A stretch of DNA of 64,000 nucleotides from Solanum dulcamara. Lineage: Eukaryota; Streptophyta; Magnoliopsida; Solanales; Solanaceae. Each line of letters begins with the position of its first letter. Positions within the stretch are counted from its first letter, which is position 1. The notes under the pieces are model-generated. The model worked only from the letters and a program-made list of their open reading frames with translations, made no database searches and was not told where the DNA came from. Position numbers and translations under genes: made by a program. Positions 12,384 through 23,866 of this stretch are shown piece after piece. Location of the stretch: positions 51,272,501-51,336,500 of the forward strand of contig NC_077240.1 of assembly GCF_947179165.1 (NCBI RefSeq), written 5' to 3'.

Positions 12384-12833
12384 TCATACACGTGTAGCCT
12401 CTTTCATTTGCATCATGTCATGATAGGGAAAGCCAGCCGACAAGGCTTCCACAACATAATAGCTTTTACAACATATCGCATAGGCATAACCGAAATAAAC
12501 TCCTAAACAACCCACACACATATGTCTACAGGCCTCTAAGAATAGGAACGATAACATATGGCGCGACAAGGCCCCCGTCGTACCCCTGTATAAACAAATA
12601 TATACATCGTAGGACCAGTACCCAAAAGTTAGGCTTCGAAATAGTGTAGCACTTCCAACATAGCTGAGCGGAAATTCTAAGCTGGCAAATCTCCGAAATG
12701 AACATTTGTACCTACGGGCATGAAACACACCCCCCGGAGAAAGGGGGGTCAGTACAATATATGTACTGAGTATATAAGCATACATAATTGAGATAACAAC
12801 TGAAAAAGGGATGCAAGAAACCAAGTATAGCAT
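12384..12833 (-). other. Open frame of 149 codons inside Gy6, sense to the LTR
   Basis: The frame spans the hairpins and the following GATCCGCCAGC region near the LTR end. Related amino-acid text recurs in Gy10 (27,242-27,660, split by a frame change) and in the Gy14 5' LTR (38,318-38,593), around GALSR and LLEV. It is Cys/Tyr-rich and unlike known retroelement proteins. Because the DNA itself is conserved, this is weak evidence for coding. I do not assign a function. Confidence 0.25.
12730..12769 (-). promoter_or_regulatory. Two adjacent hairpins in the group A LTR (Gy6)
   Basis: On the minus strand, TCAGTAC and GTACTGA (7-bp stem, 7-nt loop, 12,749-12,769) are followed at once by CCCCCC and GGGGGG (6-bp stem, 7-nt loop, 12,730-12,748). 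The same pair exists in the other three group A LTRs. Confidence 0.7.
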
Positions 12834-12967
12834 TTAATAGGGTACTGTATCTGTGTCTCATAAAATAAAGTCATGTATACCATTATCACGTATCATATCC
12901 GGCCCGCTCGGTGACTCGGTGTTACAAATACATCATCTATCATGATAGGCATATGTACATTGTTAGC

Positions 12968-13318
12968 ACTGTGGAACGTACAGACCGATCCATATATATA
13001 GCAAGCACATGCCGAGGAACGACGGCCCAATCCATATATTGCATGATACTGCCGAGGTACGACGACTCGATCCATATATTACATGATGATGCCGAGGTAT
13101 GATGGCCCGATCCGTATAATGCATAATAATGCCGAGGTACGACGGCCCGATCCGTATAATGCAAAATAATGCCGAGGTACGATGGCCCAATCCGTATAAT
13201 GTATAATAATACCGAGGTACGACGACCCGATCCATATAATGCATAACCTGTCATGAAATGTACGACCCAATCCTTACATAGCAAAATGTGTCGAGGTACG
13301 TTTGGCCCGATCCATATA
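12968..13318 (-). repeat. 40-bp tandem array in Gy6 (about 9 units)
   Basis: Units of the type GCCGAGGTACGACGGCCCGAT followed by an AT-rich ATAATGCATAATAAT half repeat every 40 bp. The CpG-rich half is well kept, while the AT half drifts. Confidence 0.85.
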
Positions 13319-15965
13319 TATCATAATGCATATATGTGCTTGTATAACATGGCAACATGTCAAACATCCCTCAGGTATCCCCATAAAACATGTTCCAGAG
13401 CCCCTAGGTATAGGAGCTTACACATCCCAACACTATTCAACTATAGGAGGCTCAAGGGTCAACTACTTCTAGGCCCTTATCATTCAAAAGTGGGTACAAG
13501 TCACGAGTTATATTCATAATCTATAAATGGGGCTATATCTAAATCCATGTCCTATAGAACCTTTAGTCTAGTCTTTCTCGAAGCAGGAAAAGACAAGCTT
13601 TACATGCACCACTTCCTATCACATGGAAGACTTGAAAAGTAATGACTCAACTTGTTACAGGAGTTCTAATCAGTAGGAAGTGAACAGGAGTCTTAACTCA
13701 CCCTTAGAGTTTTAAGAGTGGAATAACTTCAAACTTCATATACACAATACTTACATCTAAGTCGTGCCAAAGGAGAGGAATAATAACTTTACATACACTA
13801 CTTTCCAGTATATCGAATACTTGAGGAATGGAAGCTTAACTACTTTAAGAGTCTTAACATTCAACTGTGAACACGAATTATGAATCATGAACCATGTTCA
13901 GAGCTCATGAATAGAGTTACCCAAAGCTTCACACACATATCACTTGTCACTTAGATCTAACACATGCCCAAAAGAAAGAACAGATAAGCTTTACATATTT
14001 ATACCAAAACATGCCAAAAGAAAATAACTTTACATACTTATGCCAAAAACATGCCAAAATAAAGCTTCACATACCTCTTATGAGTTACTCTTTATCCCAT
14101 TTGCCTCATCGTCCTTTGAACCTATTCAACATGAAAGTAATACGAATATCAACCACTGCTAACTTTCCATCATCTTAGGTTGCACCTTAGTATTCATGGA
14201 ACATATTTCCTTGTTCGTCTCCTCAACTAGTTCTTTAATTAGTTAAGGCATTAACAAAAATTGGGCAGCACCTCCCTATAAAGTGCCCTATCCAAATTTC
14301 CAATTACATCCCTAATCACTACAGCCAACCAACAACAACACCCTGCAGCATATACATATAAAACATGGCAACATCACGCAGCACAAGCTCCAAACAACTT
14401 GCTGAAAATTACGACACCAAAATAGGGTTTCTAGTCTTTATTTTGCAAAGCCTTTATTTATACGAAACAAGGGGTCATGTGGCTGTTACAAGAAGCATCC
14501 ACACCCCTTTTAGAACCCATTTAGGACCTGCAACAAACCCCCACACACCTGCAGCAGTACACCACAAGCACAAGGCTTTACTTCGACGATAATTCAACTA
14601 TAGCGCTTCCAATTTAGTTTATTTCGAACGTCAAGCATCTCTATGATATTTTCACATTTCCAGCTAATTAAACCACATATAATTCAATTCTTAACAATAC
14701 CATAAAATCCAAATTAAGAGGAGAAACCTTACCTTACCCTAAACCCGTCAAACTCGCCAAAATTATCAAAACGCGAATTCTGGACAGCCTACTGTCTTGT
14801 ATTGTCGGTTAGTTTTGAAGGGGTAATTGAGGGAAACAGGATTTGTATCTTCAATGAAAGTTATAGAAATGTGTGTTAGGGTCGCATACAATTTTGAATT
14901 AACCCTACATAAAATTTTTATAAAACGATATGCCCAAAATACCAACAGCAGTCCTTGTAGAATTTCTAAAACGAAATCTGGGCAGCAGCTCCCCCATGGT
15001 TCACCACCCTTTTTCGAGCAGAGAAAAGCAAAACTGGGTTTTAGAGTCTAAATTAAAGTTATATCCCTATGAAATATCTTTCTAAAACATCTTTAATCAC
15101 TTGAAACGAAGCCTTACACAAGGAGTTATACTTGTATTACTAACAGCAGTTTAATTAAAAAATGGGTCTGTTCCCTAGCATTTTCTCTTTAAGCTTCTCT
15201 TAGTTTTCCAAGTGTAGAACTGAAAATATGATTCCGTAGGAATCGTAATATACATATATATAGACCTCCACGTAGTTGAGGAACACCATAGATAATTAAT
15301 TGATGGAAAAAAATTAGAGACTTACCTCCTTCTAGGTGCTGCGGTAGCTCCTCTCTTCTCCCTCTTAACTTTTCTCTCAATTTTTGAAGTGTAGAAAAGG
15401 ATCAACAATGAAGTTCCTAATATTTCATACATATATATATATGCCTTTTTGGAGAGTGACATGTGGCATCCCCTAAGGGTGACACGTGTCACACCCTTAG
15501 GCAACCATGTCACCTCATGCAACCAATCACATGTTGCCATGTGGTGATATGGGACCCACCTCAAGTAGATGAGTCACCTACTTAGTCAAAGTAGGTGCAT
15601 CACTTGCTTGATTCCGAGAAGGTGCTATGCCTCCTTCCGCCTCTCCTATGGGTTCATAATCTCGTCTTACTTTAGGAGCCTATGTAATCCTTGCTACGTA
15701 AGCTCAATATGTACTCCAGTGGCTTAGTTATGTAAGTCATCCAAGTTGGTAGCTTATGTAAGTAAGTCGAGTCCTACGACTTGTTACTTTGGCCTCCAAT
15801 TCGTTTCAAATCCTTATAGACCTATTTCCAACCTTCACTCTTAAGGAGCGTCACGTCCTCCCTTCCTTAGAGTTATTGAATCATGTTATAGATAATATGG
15901 GTCACGGAACAACTTTCAAGAAGCTTAAGAAGACGTTCCGAAGCATAAAGGTACGGGGTATAACA

Positions 15966-17073
15966 TGAGTAAAGGAAGATTTTGATATATATTTTCAAGC
16001 ATGAGTTATACTACATGTTGAATGTCATATTTTGATAAGTCGATGTATATTTTCAAAACACTTGACAAGATGAATGTTACTTATAAGTAAAAGAAAAGAT
16101 GATGACGACAAATGTTGATATAACCTGATGAAAAGTCCAAAGAGATTAGATGAGATGTATTTTGAGTATTTCACTCACTTCATGTGTGTGTATATATAAG
16201 AATAATAAAGTTTTAGTAGTAGTATTAAGCACCGACTTAGGAAAGAGTTTAAATAACTCATTCCCCATAAACTATGTAGCTAGCATAGGATAGGATCATG
16301 TCGTTCATTTGGGACACTCCTCATTATCCCCTAAGAGTAATTTTATATGGATCCAGTTATGATGTTATGTCCCTTACCCTAGCAAAGTATTGGATGGATG
16401 TGCTAACAACATCTCTTTTCTATATCATCACTAGATCAAAAGTGAGGGTTGTTGGTTAGAGGAACACACCAAGAAGTAAAGTGTCATATTTTCATACACT
16501 AAGCTATAATATTGTTTCATGTATTGAATGCAATGTCTTTTATCATATTGAATGCTTTACTAAGTGGAAATGTATAAGGAGTTGAGTATCCTGATGTAAG
16601 TTTCCCTTTTACTATTAGATATAGATGTTAGATATCATCAATAGGTGCACCTTGAGGATGTATCTCTTTGAATTTTTGGGTGAATCATGTTTGCATTCAG
16701 AGGAGGTCCTTTGCATTTTATTTTATTTCATTAATTATTTCTTTGAGATAGCCATGGGCTTATCTCGACACCTTCTTGATAGTTAGTAAAGGCTTCATAG
16801 ACCGAGTAGAATAGAGTTATGTTAAGTCATTTGGAGTCTATTTAAAAACTATGATTTTCGTTATTGAAGTTATGACATTTGTCTTATATTTTTATATGGG
16901 TACTTTAAGCTATTAACTAAGATTAATAAGACTATTTCAAATGCCAAATTTATGTTACTCTTTAATCAAGGTAAGTTTTCTGCTGAGTGAGTTAGCTAAG
17001 CTAAGTTGTTCTTTTTGGAACAATAATGATTTCTGAGTATCGGCCACGCCCAAGGTGTAAGCTCGGGCTTGAA
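15966..17073 (+). mobile_element. Gy7: LTR, 3' part (group F)
   Basis: After the Gy6 target duplication the sequence changes to a type not seen elsewhere in the window. It contains AGCACCGACTTAGG near 16,228 and a 3' end CTCGGGCTTGAAAA before a PBS-like site and a gag. The 5' end was not found; it may be the other half of what lies left of Gy6. A few TATATA runs (16,190) are present, but no confident promoter call is possible. Confidence 0.55.
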
Positions 17074-17076
17074 AAC

Positions 17077-17091
17077 TCAGTATTAGAGCCC
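17077..17091 (+). other. Gy7 primer-binding site, decayed
   Basis: CTCAGTATTAGAGCC matches the tRNA-iMet type (TGGTATCAGAGCC) with substitutions near its 5' side. It is followed by CAGAGTTCAAGAGTCC, as in the sister leaders. Confidence 0.6.
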
Positions 17092-17384
17092 AGAGTTCAA
17101 GAGTCCTAGGATTTCTATGAAGCCGATTCTAGTAGAGTTGTTCTTATCGGTGTGAAGCATGCCATATCTATAATAAGGAGGCTACATGAATTTAGGAACT
17201 ATTTAACTTCTTTCTTACTCTAGTTTGTGCTATCGAGTTTAGCTCTATGAAATGTCTTTTTAATTTCGTGCATTTCATGATTTCACATCATGTTTTATGA
17301 GAGAATGCTAAGTTAGAGGAACATCATTGAGGATAAGATCTTTGAACTTTCAAAAATACAGACCTGATCTGAGCTCGAGCTACT

Positions 17385-18490
17385 ATGAATGAAAATGAGA
17401 TTGGGAATAAAACTCGAGTTCCATGGGCTACTCATCCAATAATGACTTGTGAGGTTGAATTTATGGGAGCTATCACTATGCTCAACTAGTTGATGGTTGC
17501 ATAATCATGTCGCTAAAATACCTTATTGTCGAGCTCTAGTTCCCAATAACCATCTGATGCAAATAGAATTCATGACTTTCTTAAAATGAACCTACCAGTC
17601 CTCACTTGGGTCCAAAGGTGAGGAAGATCCTCAAAACTTCATTGATGATATGTGGAAGATCATGAAAGTTATGCATGCCATAAAAGTTGAAGGAGATAAA
17701 ATTGTCTCCTATCAGCTGAAAGATGTTGCGAATCACAGGTATAACCAGTGGGAGGAAAGTAAAGGTGAGGATGTTGTACATGCAGTCTAGGATGAGTTTG
17801 ATAATGCATTCCTAGATCACTTCTTTTTGCAATAGCTAAGGGACGCAAAAATAGAAGAGTTTGTGCACTTGAAGCAAGAAGGGATGATTTAAGGAGTATA
17901 GACTAGTTCATTCAGCTGTCTAGGTATGCTCCCGAGATGATTCTTGATGTTAGAGCCAAAATGAGAAAGTTTATTTCAGGTTTGGGCAGGCATGTGAAGA
18001 AGGAGTGCCATGCAACATTACTAATCTCAGATGTGTACACCTCTAGAGTTATGGTGTATGCTCAAAAAGTTGAAGACAATAAAAAGAAGGATCGATAGAA
18101 ACACCAATGTAAGAAGGCCAAATCAATAGGAAATGAGTCTAACCAACAGAAGGGTGGAAATGGAAATCTCTCATTCTTTAAGAGGAGGTCTTCTAATTAT
18201 GCATCATCTGCAGCAAGATCTTTCCCTTAGGGTGCTTTCTCCTCACCTTGTCGATATAGCACATCTTACATGGTGCCTTTCATCAAGTAAAGGCTCATGA
18301 TAACTCTCTTGTGGAACTAGGCTCTCTTAAGATCATGCAAATGATTCCCAAAACCATTTTCTGGCCTTACCCAGTGGAACTGGCCGAGGGTATTCGACAT
18401 GGGCGGAGAAAACATCTGAAGGGTTACTTCACCTTTGGTCATCACAGACCGACCCTATGCCCAAAACAAGGAATAATCAAAGGTTGCTGA
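17385..18490 (+). pseudogene. Gy7: gag pseudogene of a distinct gypsy subgroup
   Basis: From ATG at 17,385 (MNENEIGNK) a broken frame continues. Strong capsid motifs follow: NFIDDMWKIMKVMHAIKVEG, KIVSYQLKDVANHRYNQWEE, SKGEDVVHAV, then FDNAFLDHFF and LRDAKIEEFVHLKQEGMI. Near 18,400-18,470 the frame reads YFTFGHHRPTLCP, a zinc knuckle in which the early cysteines are lost. The wording (QWEESKGED) differs from the WYDQW gags of the other elements, so Gy7 is a separate lineage. Many stops and frame changes rule out function. PR and pol are absent because Gy8 lies immediately downstream. Confidence 0.75.
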
Positions 18491-18650
18491 ATTTTATAGT
18501 ACACGGTTCTCTGTCCCAAGGTAGTAGGCCCAAGGTCCTCTACAGGCACCGCCTTGAGGTAATTGGGAAGCTTTATCTGGGAAAGTGTCGTGTGGGCACA
18601 AATGGTTGTTAAAGTTCAATTCTTTTCCCATGATGCTTATGATTTACTAG
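18491..18650 (+). other. Unassigned remnant between Gy7 gag and Gy8
   Basis: This short stretch shows no motif I recognise. It is probably decayed gag linker. ACTAG at 18,646-18,650 is the likely target duplication of Gy8, whose second copy was not found. Confidence 0.3.
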
Positions 18651-20664
18651 TGTAATATCCCTCAAAATGCTCACAAGTTCCGTAAGAATGGCTTGGGAAT
18701 AATCTTCTCATGTATTCCATTATCCTTAATTTTTTTGAAAAATTCGAGTTCAGAATACCGAAAAGGGGTGAAAAGCTGTAAAAAATAGTCTCGGTGGATT
18801 TTTAGGAAAGATAAATTTGTCAAATAAATTTGTCAAAGAAACTGCATAAAATAGTAAAGTGCACGGTAAGTCCGCGTCGTGGACTTTCTAACATCCGCGT
18901 CGCATACTTGGCAATGGCTTTTTGGCCAAATTCAGTTTTAAGTAAGAGAACTTTAGACTTTTTTCCAAATAGTTAGCTAATGAACCTAGACGTTTTTAGG
19001 ACCTAATTCATCTCTATAAATTAACATAAACCTCCAATTCTATTCATTTTTCTACAATTCACCTACTCAAATATTTTTCTCTCTACAAAAGACTCTGAAG
19101 GAGTCCATTGAAGACTTCAACTAAATTCACTCAAGCTGTCCATTAAAACTCTCAAGTTCTTCCAAATTATTTAGTTTTCTCACTTAAGGAATGTGAGTAT
19201 TGATTCATGGATTCTTTCATCGATGAAACACAATTAATTTCTCAAGTTTTCTATCAAATTAAAGTATGGTATTTTATAGGTTTCATCATCTCTATTCCAA
19301 TTGCATGAATTATGATTTAAATTATGATTATGAGTCTATTTTGATATAAATTCATGGTTATTTCATTGAATTGAAGAGTTTTTCCATGAATTCTCCTATT
19401 TTTATCTCTAAGATTCATGATATTAATTATGGGTATTTTCAATTATACTTTCCAATAATGTTATCTTTATGAATTATGCGTGGGCGGAAAGAAAGTATGT
19501 GATCATGCAAGTTTTCAAATCAATTACATGACTTTCAAGTCAATTGGTTATGCAATTGAGTTTTACTCTAAGTTCAAGGTATGAATTTCATGCAAGCTAT
19601 GAAGTAAGGTGACTTAGGTCCCTATGAGGTGACCTAGGGCATAATTATATCAATTCTGCATATATGATTGTAATGATGAAAGGAGAATTCTCACATTACA
19701 CGTCTATTATAAAATTGAGCTACTCTATGATTTCAAACCTATGGTCATGACTATGATATATGAAATTATGATTCTATGCTATGAATTTATTCTGTGGAAT
19801 TTGACTTAGCATCGAGTGAACTTGAGGTGGGGGCCCTACAAAAAGCCTTAGTAGCAGCCTCATGTCCCATAAACTACATGCCACGTAGGTTGCCTTCATG
19901 GACTAGCTATTTGATCCATATACGTTGTATGTATGACCTGCCTAACAGGGTAGATTCTACCTTGGCAAGTAGATTTCCCTTTTTCTTCATTGTATGGGGA
20001 GATAACGGAAATCCATGTTATAGCACGCATGGTCTTATTATCGGTTATTGTTCCTATCCCACATATGTATGATCTCTTATGTATGCATTGATTTAAATTA
20101 TGCTTTTTAAATGATTTGGTCACTATGATTTTTCTCATGACTTTACCTTATCTCATCTTATCATTTTTTATACTTAACCATTGCATCCCATGATTTATGT
20201 TTCATGTCATGCCCTCATATTTAGTATATTCCAATGTACTAATACATACTTTTTCCTACATTATCTGATAATATAGGGGTTGAGGTTCAAGATCATATTC
20301 ATCTACATGGGTAGTTAAGCTTTCCTATCCAGTGGTCTGTGTGGTGAGTCATCATTTATCGGGGACTAGTTATCGAGTTGGTTCTTATTTTTAAGACTTT
20401 TGTTATATTTCATATTGAGGGTGATCTAGGTATATATTTTAGCCCCTGTCCATACTAATGAAAAGAGGCATCTAGTTGGATAAATATTTTATGTCTATGT
20501 TTTCATGTAACATTACTAAATTGCTAGTCATGGTTTAGACTCTCTTATGATGTTTTCGCTTTTACTTTAACTTATGTATGCTTTGATATGTACAAGAGGC
20601 TTCATTGGATCCCTTTGGGGTTTTGATCACCATGTTATTACTTGGCCCTGGTCGGGTCGTGACA
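18651..20664 (+). mobile_element. Gy8 5' LTR (group D', 2,014 bp)
   Basis: It starts TGTAATATCCCTC and ends CGGGTCGTGACA, followed after three bases by the PBS. The start matches the Gy12 LTR (30,556 on), with the same order AATGCTCACAAG, GGTGGATTTTTAGG and AAGTCCGCRTCG. It includes a TATA box near 19,015 and, where its sisters have a splice donor, AAGGAATGTGAG (19,187-19,198), a one-base loss of GTATGT. The 3' LTR is missing. Confidence 0.85.
19015..19022 (+). promoter_or_regulatory. Predicted TATA box of the Gy8 LTR
   Basis: CTCTATAAATTA. The equivalent CTCTATAAACTA lies at 31,010 in the Gy12 LTR. In both, a C/T-rich stretch (TTTTTCTCTCTACAAAAG type) follows about 60 bp later. Confidence 0.5.
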
Positions 20665-20667
20665 AAT

Positions 20668-20679
20668 TGGTATCAAAGC
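20668..20679 (+). other. Gy8 primer-binding site
   Basis: TGGTATCAAAGC, tRNA-iMet type, three bases after the LTR. Confidence 0.85.
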
Positions 20680-20880
20680 ACAAGGTTCAAGTTTCCTAGG
20701 GAGTCCAACATGCCATATTGAGTCTAGTCTTATTAATGGTTGTGAAGCGTATAATATCTATGAATAGGAGGATATCAGATTTTTTAGGAATTCTCACTTC
20801 TTTAATGATCCATGTCGTGCTATAGAGTTTATTGTAAGACTTGTTTTCCCTAATGTTCTTTCTTTTCGATTTTCAGAAAA

Positions 20881-21913
20881 ATGGCTCCAAGAAGACCACC
20901 ATTTCAAATGGGAAATAATGATTATGATGCCCAAGCTCCCTCGGCTCCTCAAGACAATGGTCCTCTACCAGGCCCAGTAACTAATGTGGAGTTTCGAACT
21001 ACCATTACTATGCTAGCCCAAGTGGTGATCAACGAAAGAATTGTGGCTCCTCCTAATGTTCCTACTCCGACCTTAAGAGTGAGGGACTTTGCATTAATGA
21101 ATCCTCTAGAGTTTCATGGATCAAAAGTTGATGAGGATCCTTAAGAGTTGATTGATATGGACTACAAGATAGTGAGCATTATGGGAGTGACATCAGAAGA
21201 AAAAGCGGATTTGGCAGCTTACCAACTTAAGGGTGTTTCCCAAGTTTGGTACATTCAATGGAGATTAGAGAGGGTGGATGAATGCCCTATTGAATGGGAA
21301 GAATTAAAACATGCTTTCCTTGATCACTTTTTCCCTCTTGAGTTAAGGGAGGCTAAAGTGTTGGTGTTCATAAATCTTTAACAAGGCAATATGGGAATAA
21401 GGGACTATACCCTCAAGTTTATTAAGCTATCCAAGTATTCTCCTTCATTGGTCACCAATCCACGTGCTCGAATGAATAAATTCATATTGTGGGTGTTCGA
21501 CTTGGTGTCTAAGGAATGTCGTACCGCTATGCTTGTTAAGGAGATGGACATATCTCGGCTCATGACTTTTGCCAAATAAATTGAAGGAGAAAAGCTCAAG
21601 AAAATGAGGATGAGGGATTCTAAGAGGGCCTAGTATCAATGTGGGTTCTCCAATGCTAGGACCAATGGTAGTAGTGGACGCTCTCAAGAAGGCCAAATCT
21701 TGGGGAAGAAATTTGCTAAGGATAGTGTGCCATACCCTAAATCTGAAGGAGGAGGAGGAGTGAATGCTGGTATCCCTTATTTTCCTAAGTGCGCAAAATA
21801 TGGAATGAATCATGTAGGAAAGTGCTTAATAGGAATGTGTGCTCGTTATGGATGTGGTAGGATGGAGCATAAGCAATCTGAGTGCCCTCTTATTTCCAAC
21901 AAGGGTGAAAAAG
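20881..21913 (+). pseudogene. Gy8: gag, nearly full length but with in-frame stops
   Basis: ATG at 20,881 opens MAPRRPPFQMGN. In order one sees an N-terminal acidic/proline region, MNPLEFHGSKVDEDP, YKIVSIMGVTSEEKADLAAY, QLKGVSQVWYIQW, the FLDHFFPLELREAKV block, YTLKFIKLSKYSP, KEMDISRLMTFAK and a C-terminal knuckle. In the knuckle, the first cysteine of the CX2C pair is replaced by arginine (ARYGCGRMEH). Stops lie after residue 87 (near 21,142), near 21,379, near 21,577 and near 21,631, with no clear frameshift. The start follows TTCTTTCTTTTCGATTTTCAG, an excellent 3' splice-site match. The gene is cut at 21,914 by the solo LTR Gy9. Confidence 0.85.
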
Positions 21914-23866
21914 TGACAGACCCAAGCGTAGGGCCTAGACATGACATGACGAATGAGGAACCTGAAAGTACCTCAAATAAGCCTCTTAGCATTCTTTTAC
22001 CCTTTCATAGGAAATACAATAAATAAACAAGGACAAATCATAATAATCTTCAACATACATATGTCCAACAATACCTATAACTTTTCGATTTAATGGGGCT
22101 AAGACAAGTGCCTAGCTCACCCTCAATCATAATAGAAAGAAATGTCATAGTAAGTGTCTAAAGATGTCATTATATCATAAGCTAGAAAGATAAATGAGTA
22201 GTATTCCCTAAACATGGGAACTCACCAAAAGTAGTCTTCAAATAAAATCTCAACTAGCCATGTGGAGAAGAATGAGGAGGAGCACCGGTCCCTACATGGT
22301 GATATCAGGTAGGAAAAAGTGTATGCATTAGTACTTTATATGTACTAAGTGTGTAAGCATGCATGAACATTGATGAAACATTAAACCATTTATATAATAT
22401 GAAATATAATGCAATGCATGCACAATCTATCATATAGATATCCTTTAAAACATTTATTTTATGGGAAAATGACCGTAACCGACATTTAAGACTATGCGAG
22501 CTATTCCATTGAATTCAACATAACCCCCTACATTGGCCAGGGAGACTACTTGCCGGGTAGAACTTCGTCAATTTCATTCATTTCTTTAACTTTAACTTTA
22601 AGGGCTATTTGTGGATCCATTATCGTAAGCCTACAAGGGCTCCTATATTGGCACATAGTTAATGAGACAAAGGGTTGCTACTAGGATTTCCTTACTGAAT
22701 CCCACCTCAATGACCCATTCAGTGCTAAGTCAATCCCACGAAATAGTTTAATACTTCAAAATAGTCATAGCATATAGCTTGAGAATTCAAAATATCATAT
22801 TTTGTAGAATATCTCATTAATTCCTTTGGTAATTCAAATATGCAAGAATTGTCCTTATTTCACAAAGAATCCATCATTCGTATCATTTCATCATTATTTC
22901 ATTTCATAAGACTCCCTTTTGATCATAGATATTTCTTTCATAAACATTTATTTGGAGTCAAAGCTTTCAAGTCAAACTTTCTTGAAAACATAATAAAATT
23001 AGGTGGGTTCAATATAAAAGAAATTATACATAAATACTTTGAAAACATCAATTAAAAATCATGTTTTAAACAACCAACCATGAATTTCAAGAACCTTTAA
23101 ACACTCTTGCATCCTAGCATTTTCTCTTCGTCGGAGTGTTTTGTGTACTACCTAGAGTATATGAATAACCAGAATAGTATTTCTACACTACTAAGAACTA
23201 AAACTATATTTTGAGAATAAGTAAAGGAGTGTAAAGAGAGAACAATTGCTTGGGATAGCTTGATTAACAAAATGATGAAATAAGGTGGGTATTTATAAGT
23301 TTGAAGGAGGGACCTAACAATAATTAAAATAATTATAAAGAAAATTTTGAAAATTTAATGGAAGATTGTGATTTCATGGGTGATGTAAAATGGAGGACTA
23401 TTGATTTCATGGGTGATGTCAAATGGATCTAGATCTTTCTATGGTTGGTTAGATGAACCTTCTTTTAACGGAATACCCTTTTTCCGTAGCTGTGTTTAAA
23501 AAAGATAAGTTCCTTATTAGGATTTAGTGTCTTAATATGAATTGTTTCTCTAGAAGTGTACTTTCAGGTTGTTGAAGAATCAACCAATTTGGAGAATCCT
23601 ACAATTTTATATGATTTTTCTTCTACAAATACTCTATTTCATCACAACACCATATCTTCCAATAATTAATTTATTTTACCTACTTAACCTCCGAAAATTA
23701 AAATATGGTCTTCATAAAAGTTTTAGGTGATGATGTTCAGGTTATTCATAAATTTGAATCACCTAATTTGGATCATCCTATTAAAGGTTATGCCTGAAAT
23801 ACAGAAGAGATATTATTTTCATCGAGAATTGGAACATCATATACAATGTTTTTAGGGGATTTTACA
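21914..23866 (-). mobile_element. Gy9: solo LTR (group B, 1,953 bp)
   Basis: On the minus strand it reads from TGTAAAATCCCCTAAAAAC (23,866) to a diverged TGTCA-type end at 21,914. Flanks AAAAG (21,909-21,913) and AGAAG (23,867-23,871) form a target duplication with one change. It is collinear with the Gy16 LTR but lacks about 360 bp between CCTTTAAA and ACTCTTG (junction near 23,100). That is the part which in Gy16 carries the donor-like site. A TATAAATA box remains at 23,290-23,297. The frame at 22,840-23,055 (antisense) is shared with other group B LTRs. Confidence 0.85.

Larger units (their letters stand above)
12186..15965 (-). mobile_element. Gy6: solo LTR (group A, 3,780 bp)
   Basis: On the minus strand it runs from TGTTATACCCCGTACC at 15,965 to GGGTTGTGACA at 12,186. 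Both sides carry a perfect TGAGT target duplication (12,181-12,185 and 15,966-15,970). It is the inverted counterpart of Gy10 (24,143-27,858) along its whole length, and its start and end regions also match the Gy14 LTRs. It holds a G-box (CACGTG, 15,483-15,488) upstream of a TATATATATAT run (15,429-15,443), a donor-like site at 14,733/14,732, a 40-bp tandem array and two adjacent hairpins. No internal element sequence is left. Confidence 0.9.

Noticed and set aside
12893..13284. Several overlapping open frames with repeated SYLG/YTDRA-type text
   Set aside because: They are translations of the 40-bp tandem array in different frames; 40 is not a multiple of 3, so all frames cycle through the same text.
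21700..22026. A 108-codon frame with a zinc-knuckle-like part
   Set aside because: The first two thirds are Gy8 gag, and the rest is the solo LTR Gy9 read in the wrong orientation. It is not a chimeric gene in any useful sense.
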